NCBI GenBank assembly: GCA_001972305.1
Contig: BDDD01000905.1
Coordinates: 331,324 to 395,323 of the forward strand
DNA length: 64,000 bases
DNA from: Cephalotus follicularis
Taxonomy: Eukaryota > Streptophyta > Magnoliopsida > Oxalidales > Cephalotaceae
Direction: 5' to 3'
The notes beneath the pieces were generated by a model. It was given only the letters and a program-made list of their open reading frames with translations, was not told the origin of the DNA and searched no databases. This document shows positions 33,561-46,746 of this stretch, piece after piece (the first letter of the stretch is position 1; each line of letters opens with the position of its first letter). The translations under genes and the position numbers were made by a program.

Positions 33561-34228
33561 TTGTAAATTCCACATATCTGTCAGGAGGTAAGGACATTAA
33601 TTCTTCCGAAAACACATCCAGGTATTCACACACTATCGGAACATCATTCAAATCAGGCACCCATCTGTTATTGTCTACAATATGTGCTAAATAAGCATCA
33701 CAACCTTGCTTAAAGAGTCGTTCAGCCTGCATAGCAGATATCATTTGAATCGGCTAACATTCCAAGGTTCCGGTAACTGGAAAGGAGACTGTTCTGGCAC
33801 GTTGAAGGTTATGATCTTCCAGTTACAATCCACGTAAGTAGAGTGTGCCGCTAACCAATCCATTCCTAGTATTGCATCAATTTTTCCCATCGGCAACACC
33901 ATCAGATCTACCAATAGAATGTGTCCATCGATGCCAATAGCACAAGACTTACACAGTCATTCACAGGTAACAAGCTCTCCTACTGGTGTGCTAACATCCA
34001 TAACAAATGGTAAAGGCTTGGGTTCCATATTCAGTCGTTGTATAAAATTCAATGCAATATAAGAATGAGATAAACCGGAGTGTATAAGAGCATGTGCTTC
34101 ACAATGGAATAAGTAAACAGTACCTCCAATAACTGAGGCAGATCCTGTTGCACTTTTCTTGTCCAAAGCATACACTCTACCTTGCACTGTAGGTGTTGAT
34201 CCCATTGGTTGTTTCCCACGGTCTCCTC
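33561..34228 (-). pseudogene. T2 pol: protease region
   Basis: Reading GSASVIGGTVYLFHCEAHAL then IHSGLSHSYIA marks the gypsy protease. The catalytic Asp of the usual DSGASHSFI is His here. ILGMDWLAAHSTYVDC and the linker to reverse transcriptase (DVPIVCEYLDVFSEEL, VEFTINLLP) follow, with stops at about 33956 and 33756. T9 inserted at 34228/34229, between the gag tail and the protease, with target tcctc. Confidence 0.83.
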
Positions 34229-36687
34229 TGTTAGAGTTAGGGTGTCCCTGCATGCCACGAGGTGGCTCTACATAAATATATATGTATGTATGAGTGCACT
34301 CCTTAACTGGAGATATCACTTTAAGTCATGGGATGGCTGCATGTGTGTATATTACACTCTCTATTTATACAATCTCAATTCATTTTCGTGTTTTATAGTG
34401 CATATTCAATTCACAATGGCAACCCGCTATATGTATATCCCAAACCATTCTAAATGGATCGGGTGATCACCATGTCATCCGAGTACACATATAGTGCCCT
34501 ATCGTTGGGTTGGATCTCATGCCTGAGAGGTTATGAGAATGAGATCCTTACTCCCTTGTGACAGAACGTTCTAAGTCATAGGTTCACTTTCTCACGGCAA
34601 TAGATGAATCGCAAAGACTTGCCGTATTATGCTTGCTCCCGAGTTTAGTGGAGGATGGACTATCTCATTACCATTTGGATTTATCCTAAAGCATAATGTG
34701 GGGTTCGTACTAAGGAGCATGAGACTGAACAGACCCACCATAGGAAACCTATTTGGAAAGTCATACCTATGTCAATAGGATTCCTATAATCTCGATAGTG
34801 TATAGTCTATGGTGACTAGTAGACCATTCATGGAGCTACATTGTATCGTTAGACCTGAGCGGCTAGCATGCATTGTGTCATAACTGCTTGGCTTTGATTT
34901 TTGCCTTCCCCAGCACTAGCCACGTGCTGGCAAAAGGGTTGTCTTTGGGCCTTGTGGGAGCTTCATTGAGATGTATGGGCGAGTTCACAATAAGGGATCA
35001 TCACACCCGTATGAAGGGTGATCGGCTCCATATTATTCATGTTCATTGAGATTCTAAAACCCTGATCAGGTATAGGCAGACTGGAAATGGGGTTTCCGGG
35101 GATGTTTTCCGAACGTCTCAATGCGTACGTAAATTTATAGTTATCGCGACTTTACCTAGGGGTGACATTATTCTGAACCCTAGGTCATGGTCGGAGCCAA
35201 GTATGACGTAGGATACATGACACATATGTCGATGATTGGATAAAGTACTGGTTTACTGGATGTCGACTTATAGACGTAGTTTATTCTACGGATCCGGGCG
35301 GTGATGAGATTCACACCTGGGCTGTTTTAATAGTCAGGGACTATTGAGATAGTCGTACCAGAACTCTTGGGATGTTCTGAGAAATTTATTGTTGTACCGG
35401 ATTCAAACCGGGCTTTCGGGTCCCACCTGATTATTGGAAAAGCGATGCGTGCTGCACACATGCTAGCTTGGCAGGAAATCTAGTTTTTAAGCTAGTATAT
35501 ATTAATTGGATATTAATGGTTTTTATTTATTTATTTATCACTGTATTATCAAATTGATACATCAAGAGATACCACAGTGGGAGTATGTCTAACATATGTT
35601 GTGCAGGGTGAACATAATTTAAACGCAGAGAAACTTTTATTATAAAAGAGAAAATGGCCAAAATTGCATTAAGTCTAATTTTGACTAAGTCAAAAGTGGA
35701 ATTTTTCATTTTTTTTGGCTTGGCTTTTGGCGCACGGGCGCGCTACCTACCGAGAGAAAGAGAGACTGAGCACGTTACGCATGCTCAGTGCGCCAGGCGC
35801 GCTTCCCAGCTGCTGTTGACGGTGCGAGTGGCGTCGGTGACCGGGGAAGAGGACCTGCTCGTCCACGATGAGTCCTCCTCTCTTTCTCCTTCTCTTTTCT
35901 CCCCCGTTTCTCTATGTTTTGTCCGACGCATTTTTCATGTCTCCCACTGCTACCAGCCTTCTCTTCCACCGCCGGTGGTCACGGTAGGTGGAGCCGCCTC
36001 GACTCTACCCAGTTTGGCCCTAGACTAGGTGTGACCGGTCGTTGTTTGGCCGGTCTTTGAGCTTCGGGTTGACCTTGTCAACTTGGAGCGTTGTTTGCTG
36101 TGGGTCAGCATTCCATACCGATTCACGGAGGGTCTTTGGTCCAGCTGTGTAGATCGCAAGATTTCATGGCTGGTGGTGGCGGTCCGATATCACAGCGACC
36201 CCGTTTTGGCCGGGTCAGGTTTACCCGCATTGTCTCCACCACTAGCTGCGCCACCGCCGCCATTCCAGGGCGCTTCCCGCCGTTTCTCCACCACCAGTGG
36301 ATAGATAAGAGCTCCAGGAGTCCGTTGGTGTCTTGGATGAACTTTTCGTGGACTGGCCGGAAACCGGCAGTGGAGCCGGTAACTGGCAGTTGCATCGGCA
36401 AGCGTGTAGCAGCAAGGTAACGGAGTTGCCAATGTTGGTATGATTACTAATCATATGTTTCCGCTGTGTTTATTGTTTACCGAATTGATTTTGGTTATAG
36501 TGGATGTATGCTTGACTGTGATATTTGTTCGATTGAATATTAAACGGAGATCCTAGGCTTATAGATTTTGATAGTAAGATGTAAGTGTGACCTAGACTTG
36601 CGAGTCTTGGTGTTTTAAAAAATAAAAATTATACACACTTGCATCCTAGACCCAAAATCGACCAGGACCCCTGTCGGGGATCCAACA
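34229..36687 (+). repeat. T9 5' LTR
   Basis: This pairs with 41836-44296. The first 1.2 kb resembles the T3 LTR head (for example the ccttccccagcactagcca block at about 34908 and in T3 at about 4113). The region 35730-36420 is unusually GC-rich and holds several chance open frames on both strands, which are also seen in the other LTR. Confidence 0.93.
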
Positions 36688-36689
36688 AG

Positions 36690-36701
36690 TGGTATCAGAG
36701 C
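36690..36701 (+). other. T9 primer binding site
   Basis: tggtatcagagc, a perfect initiator-Met match, starts two bases after the LTR end. Confidence 0.92.
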
Positions 36702-38219
36702 GATCCGTTGCAATATCAATTGGACTTCAATTTTGATTTTTGGTGACTATTTTGGAATGATTCAAGTAGCTGAGATTTTAATTTAATTCCCTTCCCATTG
36801 TTGTTTTATAAAATTAAGTTTTTCTTAAACCGAAGGAAACTAGATTTTAAATAATTTAGTGGGAGTTTTATTGGAATATCGACAATCTTAGGATTATTTC
36901 GATTGGTCATCGGAAATTGAAATTGCTTGTGTTTTTTTAAATTCTATTATGGATATAGATTTAAATGTCTTATGCATGATGGTAGGCAATGGGATTGAAC
37001 CTAGCTTTTGGTTGCTTTTGTGGATGGTTTAAATTGCTTTATTATCGTGTACTTTATTTGGTCTGTAATATGGTTGTCTGCGAGCACCATGTTTTCCTTT
37101 TTGTGTAATTCTCTCTCTCCCTCCATTTGTATTCTATTCTTTATTTTTAAATGTATTTTATAAATTTCATTTTTGTAATTAAAAGAAGAGAAGAATCGCA
37201 AAGGAGTTTGAAGAGGGAGATCAAGAAAATTGCAAGACCAAGTGAAGACCATGTATGCAGGGAGCATTTTTGTAATAAAGTAGTTTTAAATAGTTCGCCT
37301 AGGAGACCGAGGGATCACATTCGCTCGTGTGATCTCTCATAGTTTTAATCCCTATCCAGGCCATTTTTATTTCTATGTGGATCATAGGATGCATGAGATG
37401 GATGTTTACTTTTTGCAAACAATCCAAACACGTAAAGCATAATAAGCCGTTCCAAATGGATTGGAAGATTAAAATTGATTTAATAACGGCTTTGATAATT
37501 TAAAATTTGATGAGACCTCAAATTCCTCCAAATTGTGAAATAATAAGTCCATAAGGGGTGGGGCACAAGGGTGCTCCATCATTGGCCTTCCATAATCTTT
37601 GTTGAAGGGTATGGATATATTGGGGATGGCACTACTCAGCAGAGGTCCCCCGTATGAACATTACTGTTGAGCTTCAGTACTGGGGGAGCACTGGAAAGAA
37701 ATAACTAAGTTTTGGTGTTCTGACTAGCCTCCTAGTGGATATCAAAACTGGTTCATTTCTTTGAGGATTGTGGGTACGGACTTATACTGAGTTCATACTA
37801 TTAGCGCCGCTTAGCGGTGGATTGTATGGGTCAGGAGGCCGAATGATGTATCGGATCTTGCATATCAAGGGTGAGGCCCTAATGTAAATTGGCCTTTAAA
37901 GCCTACCTATTTGGTATTATAGTTTGTTTCGCTCAGCGAAGACCATAATATGCGAAATAGATTCCGATCCCCACTAGGAAGCAGGTGCTTCCCGAATTCC
38001 ACATGGAGGTGTGGGATATGATTAGAATTGTGGGAGGATCCATAATTACTAAAGACCAAGAATTATGGTAATAACATAAAATTGAATAATCTGCTAAATT
38101 ACTCTCTTGTTTCTTCTAATAGGTTGTTAGATAACATATTCTATATACTCATATGGCAGACAGCACCATTATTTGGCATGTATTTTTTCTTAAGCGACAT
38201 AATCCACGTTCTTTGAATG
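36702..38219 (+). other. T9 leader, no gene seen
   Basis: This long leader has no sustained open frame. It shares blocks with the T3 interior (gactagattttaa type at 36840, 'aagaccatgtatg' at about 37245, 'attggggatggca' at about 37620), which supports a common lineage. Confidence 0.55.
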
Positions 38220-38740
38220 GTTGCGCATTGTACTCACGAGCATGAGAGTTATTCATGTTATGACTGAGATAACTCCCACATTAGAGATCAATGCATCTGA
38301 CCATCACAAGGCCGGGGTGGTTAAATGGTGGGACGACGATCATAGACCTCAATACATGGCGAGTGTTGCCTTGATGCTAAACTGGAAAACGTTATGTATT
38401 TCTTCACAGACCTTATGTGCCATGTTGATACCACTTGAGGAGTTGTTTGGCACATAGTCAAGGACAGATAAGGTAGTTTTGAACCAGTCTGGATCAAAAC
38501 AATATGTGATACCTATTCCATCTAGAACAACCTCAAGGAGAGGTGGATCGAGAGGATCCAGTTCCAAAGACAAGGAGCCCATAAGGAATAACGAAAAAGA
38601 ACCACTACTCATGGTTGTGGATGCCATTCATTAGAGGATTAAACAGCTTATTAAGGAGATACCCTGCTTCTGTGTGGGAAGTTAGGATACTGGAAGAGAA
38701 ATTGTGAACAATTTCTTGCTTCCATTGCATATTGTACCTC
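38220..38740 (+). pseudogene. T9 gag remnant
   Basis: KWWDDDHRPQYMASVALMLN and LEELFGT (38320-38455) match the copia gag pattern W.DDDH.A..YM.AS...L....L...L.ELFG. A damaged knuckle (CGKLGYWKRNC, about 38663-38695) follows after frame changes. The gag is short and clearly dead. Confidence 0.6.
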
Positions 38741-39519
38741 GGTGTTAGGTACCATCGTATTTTTCATATTCCACTTAGCTTACAATGTACGTTCAAGTTG
38801 GGTTGCGTACGCAAGTTGTGAGACTAACATTTGTAACTCTTTGCATGATGCTAAGAGGAGCTAGGCAGCTAGGAGCTGAGGATGCAATGGACCTATGACA
38901 TGAAGATCGAGGATCTACTTTTATGTTGTAGGATATATTGATTTGTATATATATGTAAAGCAATGTGGCTTTTGTATATAGACTAAACTTTTGTAAACAT
39001 TGTAAAGAACTTTTGTTCTAAACTTTGATTAGCATATCCAATGTATATTTTGTAAAGCTGAGAGCTTTTTGTTTATTACAAATGGATAGTGGCTATTATT
39101 TTCTGGTTATGTATCAGTTGGTACTGATTAACTAGATAATGAGTTTTAAGTCTTAAATACTAATCAAACAATAGCACTAGCTATTGAGCAAGGAATTAAT
39201 AATAAAAGACTATGAGAGAAATTTAATATAAACCCTTCACAATCTTTTGCATTATTGATTAGGTCATTCTAGCGAGGCTAGATAAACATGCTTGGTTAAG
39301 GATGTACTTTTGGACATCCAGGACGGGGAGTCCCTTCCACGTGTACATCATGTTTGAATGGTGTAATGACCAAATCTTCTTTTCTCCAAGTGTGGAGAGA
39401 AGGTAGTGGACATATTGTAATATATCCACAATGAAATTTGTGGTATAATGTCAGACAATGCACGTGAAGGTTTTCACTACTTGATTACCTTCACCTGTCA
39501 TTCGTCACAATTTCGGTAA

Positions 39520-41300
39520 CTGTTTCGGGTGAAACACAAATCTGAATCTTTTGAGAGAGTTAAGGGATTTAGACATGAAGTTGAAATGCAAACGGGTAAA
39601 CCCATTAAAGCATTACGCTCTGATAGGGGAAACGAATACCTGTCTGTAGAATTCTTGGGTTATCTGAGAGATAACAGAATTCTCTCTCAATGGATCCTTT
39701 CTGGAACACCATACTGTGATGATGTTTCCAAACGGAGGAAATTGACATTAGTGAATATGTCAAATCCATTATGTCTTTTATTCATCTTCTTATCTCCTTC
39801 TGGGATTATGCGTTGCAACGGCAGAGTACATCCTAATCCCGATTCCTATGAAATCCGTTCCCTCCATATCTTTCAAGATATTAAATAGGAGGAAATCCAG
39901 CCTAAACCAAGAGGGTTAATGGTTGTCCAACTTTTATAAGAAGGCGAAAACCTTCTAAGCTGGAGCCACGAGCGGATCGTTGCCGGTTTTGTGGGATTTT
40001 CCAAGAAGTGCTTAGGATTACATTTCAACCATCCTAGCGAACAAATAGTATTTGTTTCGCGTACTGCAAAATTCCTCGAAAGGGGAATACCTGTTTACAG
40101 GAAGTAGTGGGAGTAAGGTATAACTAAGTGAGTTATTATCTGGTGAAAGCCTACAGGGCGATGAGGAATTAGAGGTGGAACCCTCTAAAGACAAGATTTG
40201 GGAAAGGATACCAACCTGAGAAGGGATCTCAATAAGGCACTCCTCGCAAGAGGAGATCAGGCAAGATTTTAACAGCGTCTGAGAAATATGGTTTTCTCGC
40301 AAAAGGAACTGATTAATCTAAAGTCATCGATGATGACGAGCCTGTCAGCTACAAAGGAAACAGTGAAGAGCACTGATTTCCACACATGGCTGGGAGTCAT
40401 GAAATCCGAAATGGACGCCATATACGTCAACCGAGTATGGAACTTGGTTAATGCTCCCATAGGCGAGTTGCCCAATGGTTGCATAAATATCTTCAAGAGG
40501 AAGATAAATGTTAATGGAAAAGGTTAAAACTTTTAAATCGTAATGATTAAGTCCATTCGAATAATGCTTGTAATTGCCACTCGTTATGGAAATAACAAAT
40601 GGCAAAAGGATGTCAAGATAACCTTGAAAAAGGACTATCTTGAAGAGGACATCTTAATGTCCCAAATCCGAGGGGTTTACATCCAAGGAACATTAGCGCA
40701 GAGTGTGTGTTGACTCCTAAGGTTTGTGTATGACCTTATGTAAGCATCCCATAGCTGAAACATCTGTTTTTGATTTTATAAAAAAACGATGCTATGCCTT
40801 AAGTCCACCTGAAATAGGATATCCCAGATATCACTTTCTTAGTATTGTACATAGATGACATTCTACACATTGGTAATGTTGTAGGTATGTTATAGTACAA
40901 TTAACCAAGAACATCTCTAAAAGGATTTGGGAGAGACTTCCTACGTTTTGAGAATGAAGATATTAAGAGTAGATCAAGTAGGTTGTTTGAACTTTCCCAA
41001 ACTAGTACATCAGCAGGGTGCTGATATAGTATGGACTTATGAATTCCACATTTGGCTTACTACCAATTAGCCAAGGAATTCATCTTTCCAAGAGGATGTT
41101 GAAAGAGACGTCAGAGGAAAGTGTTGCATGAGTAGACTACCTTAAGCTTCGGCTATATGCTGCATCATGCAATATCATACTTTGTACTAGGCCTGACATC
41201 GTAAAAGCCTAAGGGTCTGGCTAGTCGATTATCAGTCCAATCCCTGTTAGAGGCACTGGGAATTATCAAAGAGATCTGAGAGTGACTCGGGATTTCTTAT
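39520..41300 (+). pseudogene. T9 pol remnant (integrase to reverse transcriptase)
   Basis: The frame 39529-39888 has FRHEVEMQTGKPIKALRSDR and GNEYLSVEFLGYLRDN, the second catalytic Asp block of a copia integrase, then SYLLLG-type C-side sequence at about 39790. Reverse transcriptase pieces follow: NRVWNLVNAPIGELPNGC (about 40430), KIN.NGKG, a YVDDILHIGN-like stretch near 40850, and the SRLFELSQTSTSAG-like block near 40975. None is joined to the next in frame. The order is normal, so the pol has decayed by point changes and small indels rather than rearrangement. Confidence 0.65.
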
Positions 41301-41835
41301 TGACATCTGGAGAAGATAGTGAATTGAATGAGAGTTATGTTGACTCTGATTTCATCTGTGATCTAGATGATCACGAAATTGTATCAGGATATGTGATTAT
41401 CCTACATGAAGGTGCTGTGTGAGTTGGAGGAGTCTACAACAGTGGGATACTGTTGACTCAACCATGAATAAGAGTATGTTATAACCAATGATACCGAAAA
41501 GTTGTTGTTTGGTAGCGGAAGTTCATTGTGAAACTTTATGTAGTTCCATCTATCGTTCGTCCAGTTGTGTAGAGTGACGACGATGGGGACCTTTGCACAG
41601 GCTATGGAACCCAGGTCTCATTACCGCTCTAAACGTTAAAGCAACGATATCATTGTATTATATGATTCATGATATTGTATATAGCGGAAACATTATCCTA
41701 GAGAGATTTGCAACGATAGCACATTTTGGCAGACCCACTGACCAATGCCATGAGCATTAGTAGTACGTGAGCGACAGCGAAAGTACGATTGGCTTAGGCT
41801 AAAGGTCTTCATGGCTTGAGGGCCAAGTGGGAGAT

Positions 41836-44296
41836 TGTTAGAGTAGGGGTGTCCCTGCATGCCACGAGGTGGCTCTGCATAAGTATATATGTATGTATGA
41901 GATGCACTCCTTAACTGGAGATATCTCTTTAAGCCGTGGGACGGCTGCATGTGTGTATATTGCGCTCTCTATTTATACAATATGAATTCCTTTTTGTGTT
42001 TTATATTGCATATTCAATTCACAATGGCAACCCGCTATATGTATATCCCAAACCATTCTAAATCGATCGGGTGATCACCATGTCATCCGAGTACACATAT
42101 AGTGCCCTGTCGTTCGAGGGGTTGGATCTCATGCCTCAGAGGTTATGAGAATGAGATCCTTACTCCCTTCTGACAGAACGTTCAAAGTCATAGGTTCACT
42201 TTCTTAGGGCAATTGTTGAACCGCAAAGACTTGCCATATTATGCTTGCTCCCGGGTTTAGTGGAGGATGGACTATCTCATTACCATTTCGATTTATCCTA
42301 AAGCATAATGTGGGGTTCGTGCTAAGGAGCATGAGACTGAACAGACCCACCATAGGAAACCTATTTGGAAGTCATACCTATGTCAATAGGATTCATGTAG
42401 TCTCAATAGTGTATAGTCTATGGTCACTAGTAGACCATTTGTGGAGCTACGTTGTATCGTTAGACCTGAGCGACTGGCATGCATTGTGTCATAACTGCTT
42501 GGCTTTGATTTCCACCTTTCCCATCACTAGCCACGTGCTCGCAAAAGGGTTGTCTTTGGGCCTTGTGGGAGCTTCATTGATATGTATGGGCGAGTTCGCA
42601 ATAAGGGATCATCACACCCGTATGAAGGGTGATCGGCTCTATATTATTTATGTTCGTTGAGATTCTAAAACCCTAATAAGGTATAGGCAGACTGGAAACA
42701 GGGTTTCCGGGGATGTTTGCCAAAAGTCTCAATGCGTACGTAAATTTATAGTTATCGCGACTTTACCTAGGGGTGACATTATTCCGAACCCTAGGTCGCG
42801 GTCGGAGCCAAGTATGACGTAGGATACATGACACATATGCCGATGACTGGATAAAGTACTGGTTTACTGGATGTCAACTTATAGACGTAGTTTATTCTAC
42901 GGATCCGGGCGGTGATAAGATTCACACCGGGGCTGTTTTAATTGTCGGGGACTATTGAGAGAGTCGTACCAGAACTCTTGGGATGTTCTGAGAAATTTAT
43001 AGTCGTACTGGATTCAAACCGGGCTTTCGGGTCCCACCTGATTATTGGAAAAGCGATGTGTGCTGCACACATGCTAGCTTGGCGAGAAATCTAGTTTTTA
43101 ATCTAGTATATATTAATTTGATATTAGTGGTTTTTATTTATTTATATATCACCGTATTATCAAATTGATATATCAAGAGATACCACAGTGGGAGTATGTC
43201 TAACATATGTTGTGCAGGGTGCACATAATTTAAACATAGAGAAACTTTTATCATAAAAGAGAAAATGGCCAAAATTGCATTAAGTCTAATTTTGACTAAG
43301 TCAAAAGTGGAATTTTTCATTTTGTTTGGCTCGGCTTTTGGCGCACGGGCGCGCTACCTGCCGAGAGAAAGAGAGACTGAGCATGCTACTCGTGGTCAGT
43401 GCACCAGGCATGCTTCCTGGCCGCTGCTGACAACTCGAGTGGCGTCGGTGACCGGGGAAGATGACCTGCTCGTCCACGGTGAGTCCTCCTGTCTTTCTCC
43501 TTCTCTTTTCTCCCCTGTTTCTCTCTGTTTTGGCCGACGCGTTTTCCGTGTTGCCCACTACTGTCGGCCATCTCTTCCGCCGCAGGTTGTCATGGTAGGT
43601 GAAGCCACCTCGGCTCTACCTAGTTTGGCCCTAGACTAGGTGTGACCGGCCGTTGTTTGGCCAGTCTTTGCGCTTCGGGTCGACCTTGTCGACTTGGAGC
43701 GCTATTCGCCGTGGGTCGGTGTTCCACGCCGATTCACGGCGGGTATTTGGTCCAGCTGTGTAGATCGCAAGATTTCATGGCTGGTGGTGGCGGTCTGATG
43801 TCACGACGACCCCGTTTTCACCGGGTCGGGTTGACCCGCATTGTCTCCGCCACCGCCTGCGCCACTGCAGCCATTACGGGGCGCTTCCTGCCGTTTCTCC
43901 ACCACCAGTGGATAAATCGGAGCTCTAGGAGTCCGTTGGTGTGTTGGTTGTTATTTTTGTGGACTGGCCGGAAACCGGCAGTGGAGCCGATAACCGGCAG
44001 TTGTATCGGCAAGTGTGTAGCGGCAAAGTGACAAAGCCACAAACGTTGGTATGATTACTAATCATATGTTTCCGCTGTGTTTATTGTTTACCAAATTGAT
44101 TTCGGTTATAGTGGATGTATGCTTGACTGTGATATTTGTTTGATTGAATATTAAACGAAGATCCTAGGCTTATAGATTTGTAGTAAGATGTAAGTGTGAC
44201 CTAGACTTGCAAGTCTTGGTTTTTTAAAAAATCAAAATTATGCGCACTTGCATCCTAGACCCAAAATCGACCGGGACCCCTCCCAGGGATCCAACA
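41836..44296 (+). repeat. T9 3' LTR
   Basis: This follows ggccaagtgggagat and is colinear with the 5' LTR, differing by scattered substitutions. It is followed by the second target copy tcctc. Confidence 0.93.
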
Positions 44297-44301
44297 TCCT
44301 C

Positions 44302-45675
44302 ATCCTGAGCTGGTGCTAGGATGGCCCCGTCATTGTTGTCCAGTATTACGATTTGATTGGCAACCTCCTTGTGAAGAAGCTGCACTCTGCCCTGACTAAT
44401 TACCATAACCTTACCTTCCGTAAGGACATTCTGTAACCTTATGATCCGTAGCTCTGCATACCATACAATTTCCAGCCTTCCACCAACAATATTCAGAGGC
44501 ATGGTTCGTACGTTGACAATGTATACATGGTCCACAAGAGGCCTGACTACTAGACTCGGCAAGTCTGGATTGACCCTTCTATGGCGACAGTAGGCCTTGA
44601 TCTCTTCGTTGAGAGCCACAACCTCTTCTGCTTTGTTGTCTCCAAAATCTGGAAGGACCCGTTGGACTGCTAGCACTACGTGAGCATCCACTCTGACCAG
44701 GGCTACTTTTGTACCTCGATTTCTGGGATTTGTTACTACCACCAGAACTTCTACCAGATTCTCGGCTTGGGGATACCGATCTTTTATTTCCTATTTGGAT
44801 CCTCAATCTCTGTATCTCATTGGTCACAGCTTCAATGTCTCTAGCTCTACTAGACACCTCAAGAAGAGATTTAATTGGAGAGGTACCAGCTGCTGTCTAA
44901 TCCCAGGTTTGAGCCCAATAAGGAATTTCTTGGCATTTCTGGTTTCTTTGTTGACCATATGGGGAGCTACTCTTGACAATTACACAAATTTGGCCTCATA
45001 CTGGCCCACTGTCATATCACCTTGAGTTAGGTTGAGAAATTCGGCTTCTCTCTTATCCACTTCTGCTTCGGGGTAGTACTGTTCATTAAATTCCTCTTTG
45101 AATTTGTCCCACGATCTGACTATCCCTGATCATTCCCATGAATCAGCAATCATTTTCCACAATTGATATGCTTCACCCTGCAGCATATATGTGGCGAAGA
45201 GTATTTTATGAGAGTCAGAACATTCCCGTACTGTGAAGATCTTTTCAATTTGCATTATCCATATCTCTGCTGCTATAGCATCTGCATCTCCGGTAAACAC
45301 TGGGGGATTTAACCTCAAGAACCTGGCTAAGGGGTCCTCTAGGCGTGAAGGTTGATCGACTGATCTCCTTGCTGTCATCGAATGCCTGAGGGGTCGTGTA
45401 ACCGGTGGTTGCTCAGGTGCTTCAGCCGCTCGCCTACCAGGTCTGGCAGTTAAGGTCTGTTCCAATGTGGTCGCATGGCACAGCATAAATTCACTCGTCT
45501 GGGCCATCATCGCCCACATCCTTCTCATAAGACCCCTAGACTCCCGTCTATCAAGGTTTACAATTTCCATCTCTTGGGCTACATTCGCTTCTTCTGCATA
45601 TCTACTTGCTCGAGTACGTCTAGTTGACGGCTCGGCTCTTGCTCCTCGTGCAGTTGTACTTAGACGGCCGTCCAT
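44302..45675 (-). pseudogene. T2 gag (Tekay-type) with paired CCHC knuckles
   Basis: The minus-strand ATG at 45675 starts MDGRLSTTARGARAEPSTRR. The gag domain reads FLRLNPPVFTGDADA, IWIMQIEKIFTVRECSD and GEAYQLWKMIADSWE, with a TGA at about 45129. It continues FKEEFNEQYYPEAEVDKREA and FLNLTQGDMTVGQYEAKF, then frameshifts. Two knuckles, CIHCQRTNHASEYC and CMVCRATDHKVTEC, are readable at about 44505-44420 in a third frame. The protein would coat the RNA in the particle. It is broken by several frameshifts and stops and is cut from the protease by T9. Confidence 0.85.
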
Positions 45676-45770
45676 TTTCTTTTCTGTATAACAACAAAGG
45701 GTTAATATCCACTCATTCTATCCGCATGCAATCAACTTTATAAGCCAAGGACTCCTTACTGGTATATCGA
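45676..45770 (-). other. T2 leader, gag-proximal part
   Basis: This is non-coding leader between the gag ATG and T10. The remaining leader is 49509-49527, next to the primer site. Confidence 0.7.
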
Positions 45771-46110
45771 CACTACAAAAAAATAGGCCTTTTGAAACGG
45801 ATGGTATCCGTTTCAAAAGGCCTATTTTTCCGTTTCAAAAGGTCAATTAAAACGGTTTTGAAACGAAAAAATGGGATTTCAAAAAAGTGGCGTATCAATA
45901 GCCTTTTGAAACGGACAAACCGTTTCAAAAGGGTTTTAAAAAAATAAAAAAAAATAAGACCCTTTTGAAACGGTTTAACCATTTCAAAAGGTTTTAAAAA
46001 AAATAAAAAAAAATACCCTTTTGAAACGGTTAACACGAACCGTTTCAAAAGGCTACCCTTTTGAAACGGTTTTTCTGTTTCAAAAGGGTTTTAAAAAATA
46101 AAAAAAAATA
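45771..46110. repeat. T10 left terminal and subterminal repeats
   Basis: About eleven copies of ccttttgaaacgg or its inverse lie between 45783 and 46090, mostly as facing pairs that could fold into hairpins. Confidence 0.85.
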
Positions 46111-46746
46111 TAATTCATTTAAATCTTTTATAATCAGATTTTTTTTATTAAAAAATAATAAAAATATATTATTATACAATGTTGTTGACAAATAATTATT
46201 TTGCTTAAATGTACAAGCATGTGGCTATTCATATATATAGGTGAAGCACCGATCCCCGAGCGTTAGGGTCATAATACCGATCCTTTGAAGTAATCGCCAG
46301 AAGTAGACCATCACAGCAGGTGTGCTCCAGATACCAAACCAACTTACCAAATGCACCTCTCATTACCTGAATTATCATGCCGGATCACTCACAGGAACAT
46401 GGTTCAGCGTTGGCCTTAATTCTGCCTTCACAGGGAACCCATACGGGGACCATCTTGAGCTTCCCCGACCAGCTCTTTATTCGATGTGGGGGCACGTGCC
46501 CCCATGGTGGCGAGTGTAAATACGTCCCTGCTCTTTATCATTAAACTGAAATTGATCAAGACAACATTATTCAGTGGACAATAAAAAAAATACTTGTGCG
46601 TTGCTCAACAAACATTAAACCAGGTCTTATGAAACCTGCTAAGATTTACTTAATACTCTCACATGACCATTTGGTCATCAAACTTCTTAGTATTTAGTCC
46701 AAATTCCAAACAGATAATGCAAGGGTGTTTAGATTCGGGAACAAAC
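46111..46746. other. T10 interior, unassigned
   Basis: This is AT-rich to 46230, then a GC-richer stretch (46240-46520) with an open plus-strand frame of 65 codons that I do not recognise. On the minus strand it lies downstream of the last RSH exon, so part may be the next RSH intron. Confidence 0.35.

Larger units (their letters stand above)
34229..44296 (+). mobile_element. T9: decayed Ty1/copia element inside T2
   Basis: The LTRs at 34229-36687 and 41836-44296 (2459 and 2461 bases) both start tgttagag and end gatccaaca. Perfect target copies tcctc lie at 34224-34228 and 44297-44301, and T2 coding sequence continues on both sides. A full initiator-Met primer site and a polypurine tract (aagtgggagat) are present. 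The 5.1 kb interior holds only decayed copia gag and pol pieces. It shares LTR-head wording and the polypurine tract with T3, so they are related families. Confidence 0.92.

Noticed and set aside
35730..36060. CpG-rich region as a host gene promoter
   Set aside because: It is an internal part of the T9 LTR, present in both LTRs, with no host gene next to it.
36083..36454. Several overlapping open frames on both strands in GC-rich DNA
   Set aside because: They sit inside the T9 LTR, repeat in the other LTR with changed frames, and overlap each other on opposite strands, as expected by chance in GC-rich sequence.
44224..44742. 172-codon minus-strand frame with no stops
   Set aside because: The gag knuckles are readable in a different frame over the same stretch, so this is a shadow frame; its end also runs across the T9 boundary.
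46322..46519. 65-codon plus-strand frame in T10 as a third captured gene
   Set aside because: I do not recognise any family in it and there is no splice or codon support, so it is left unassigned.
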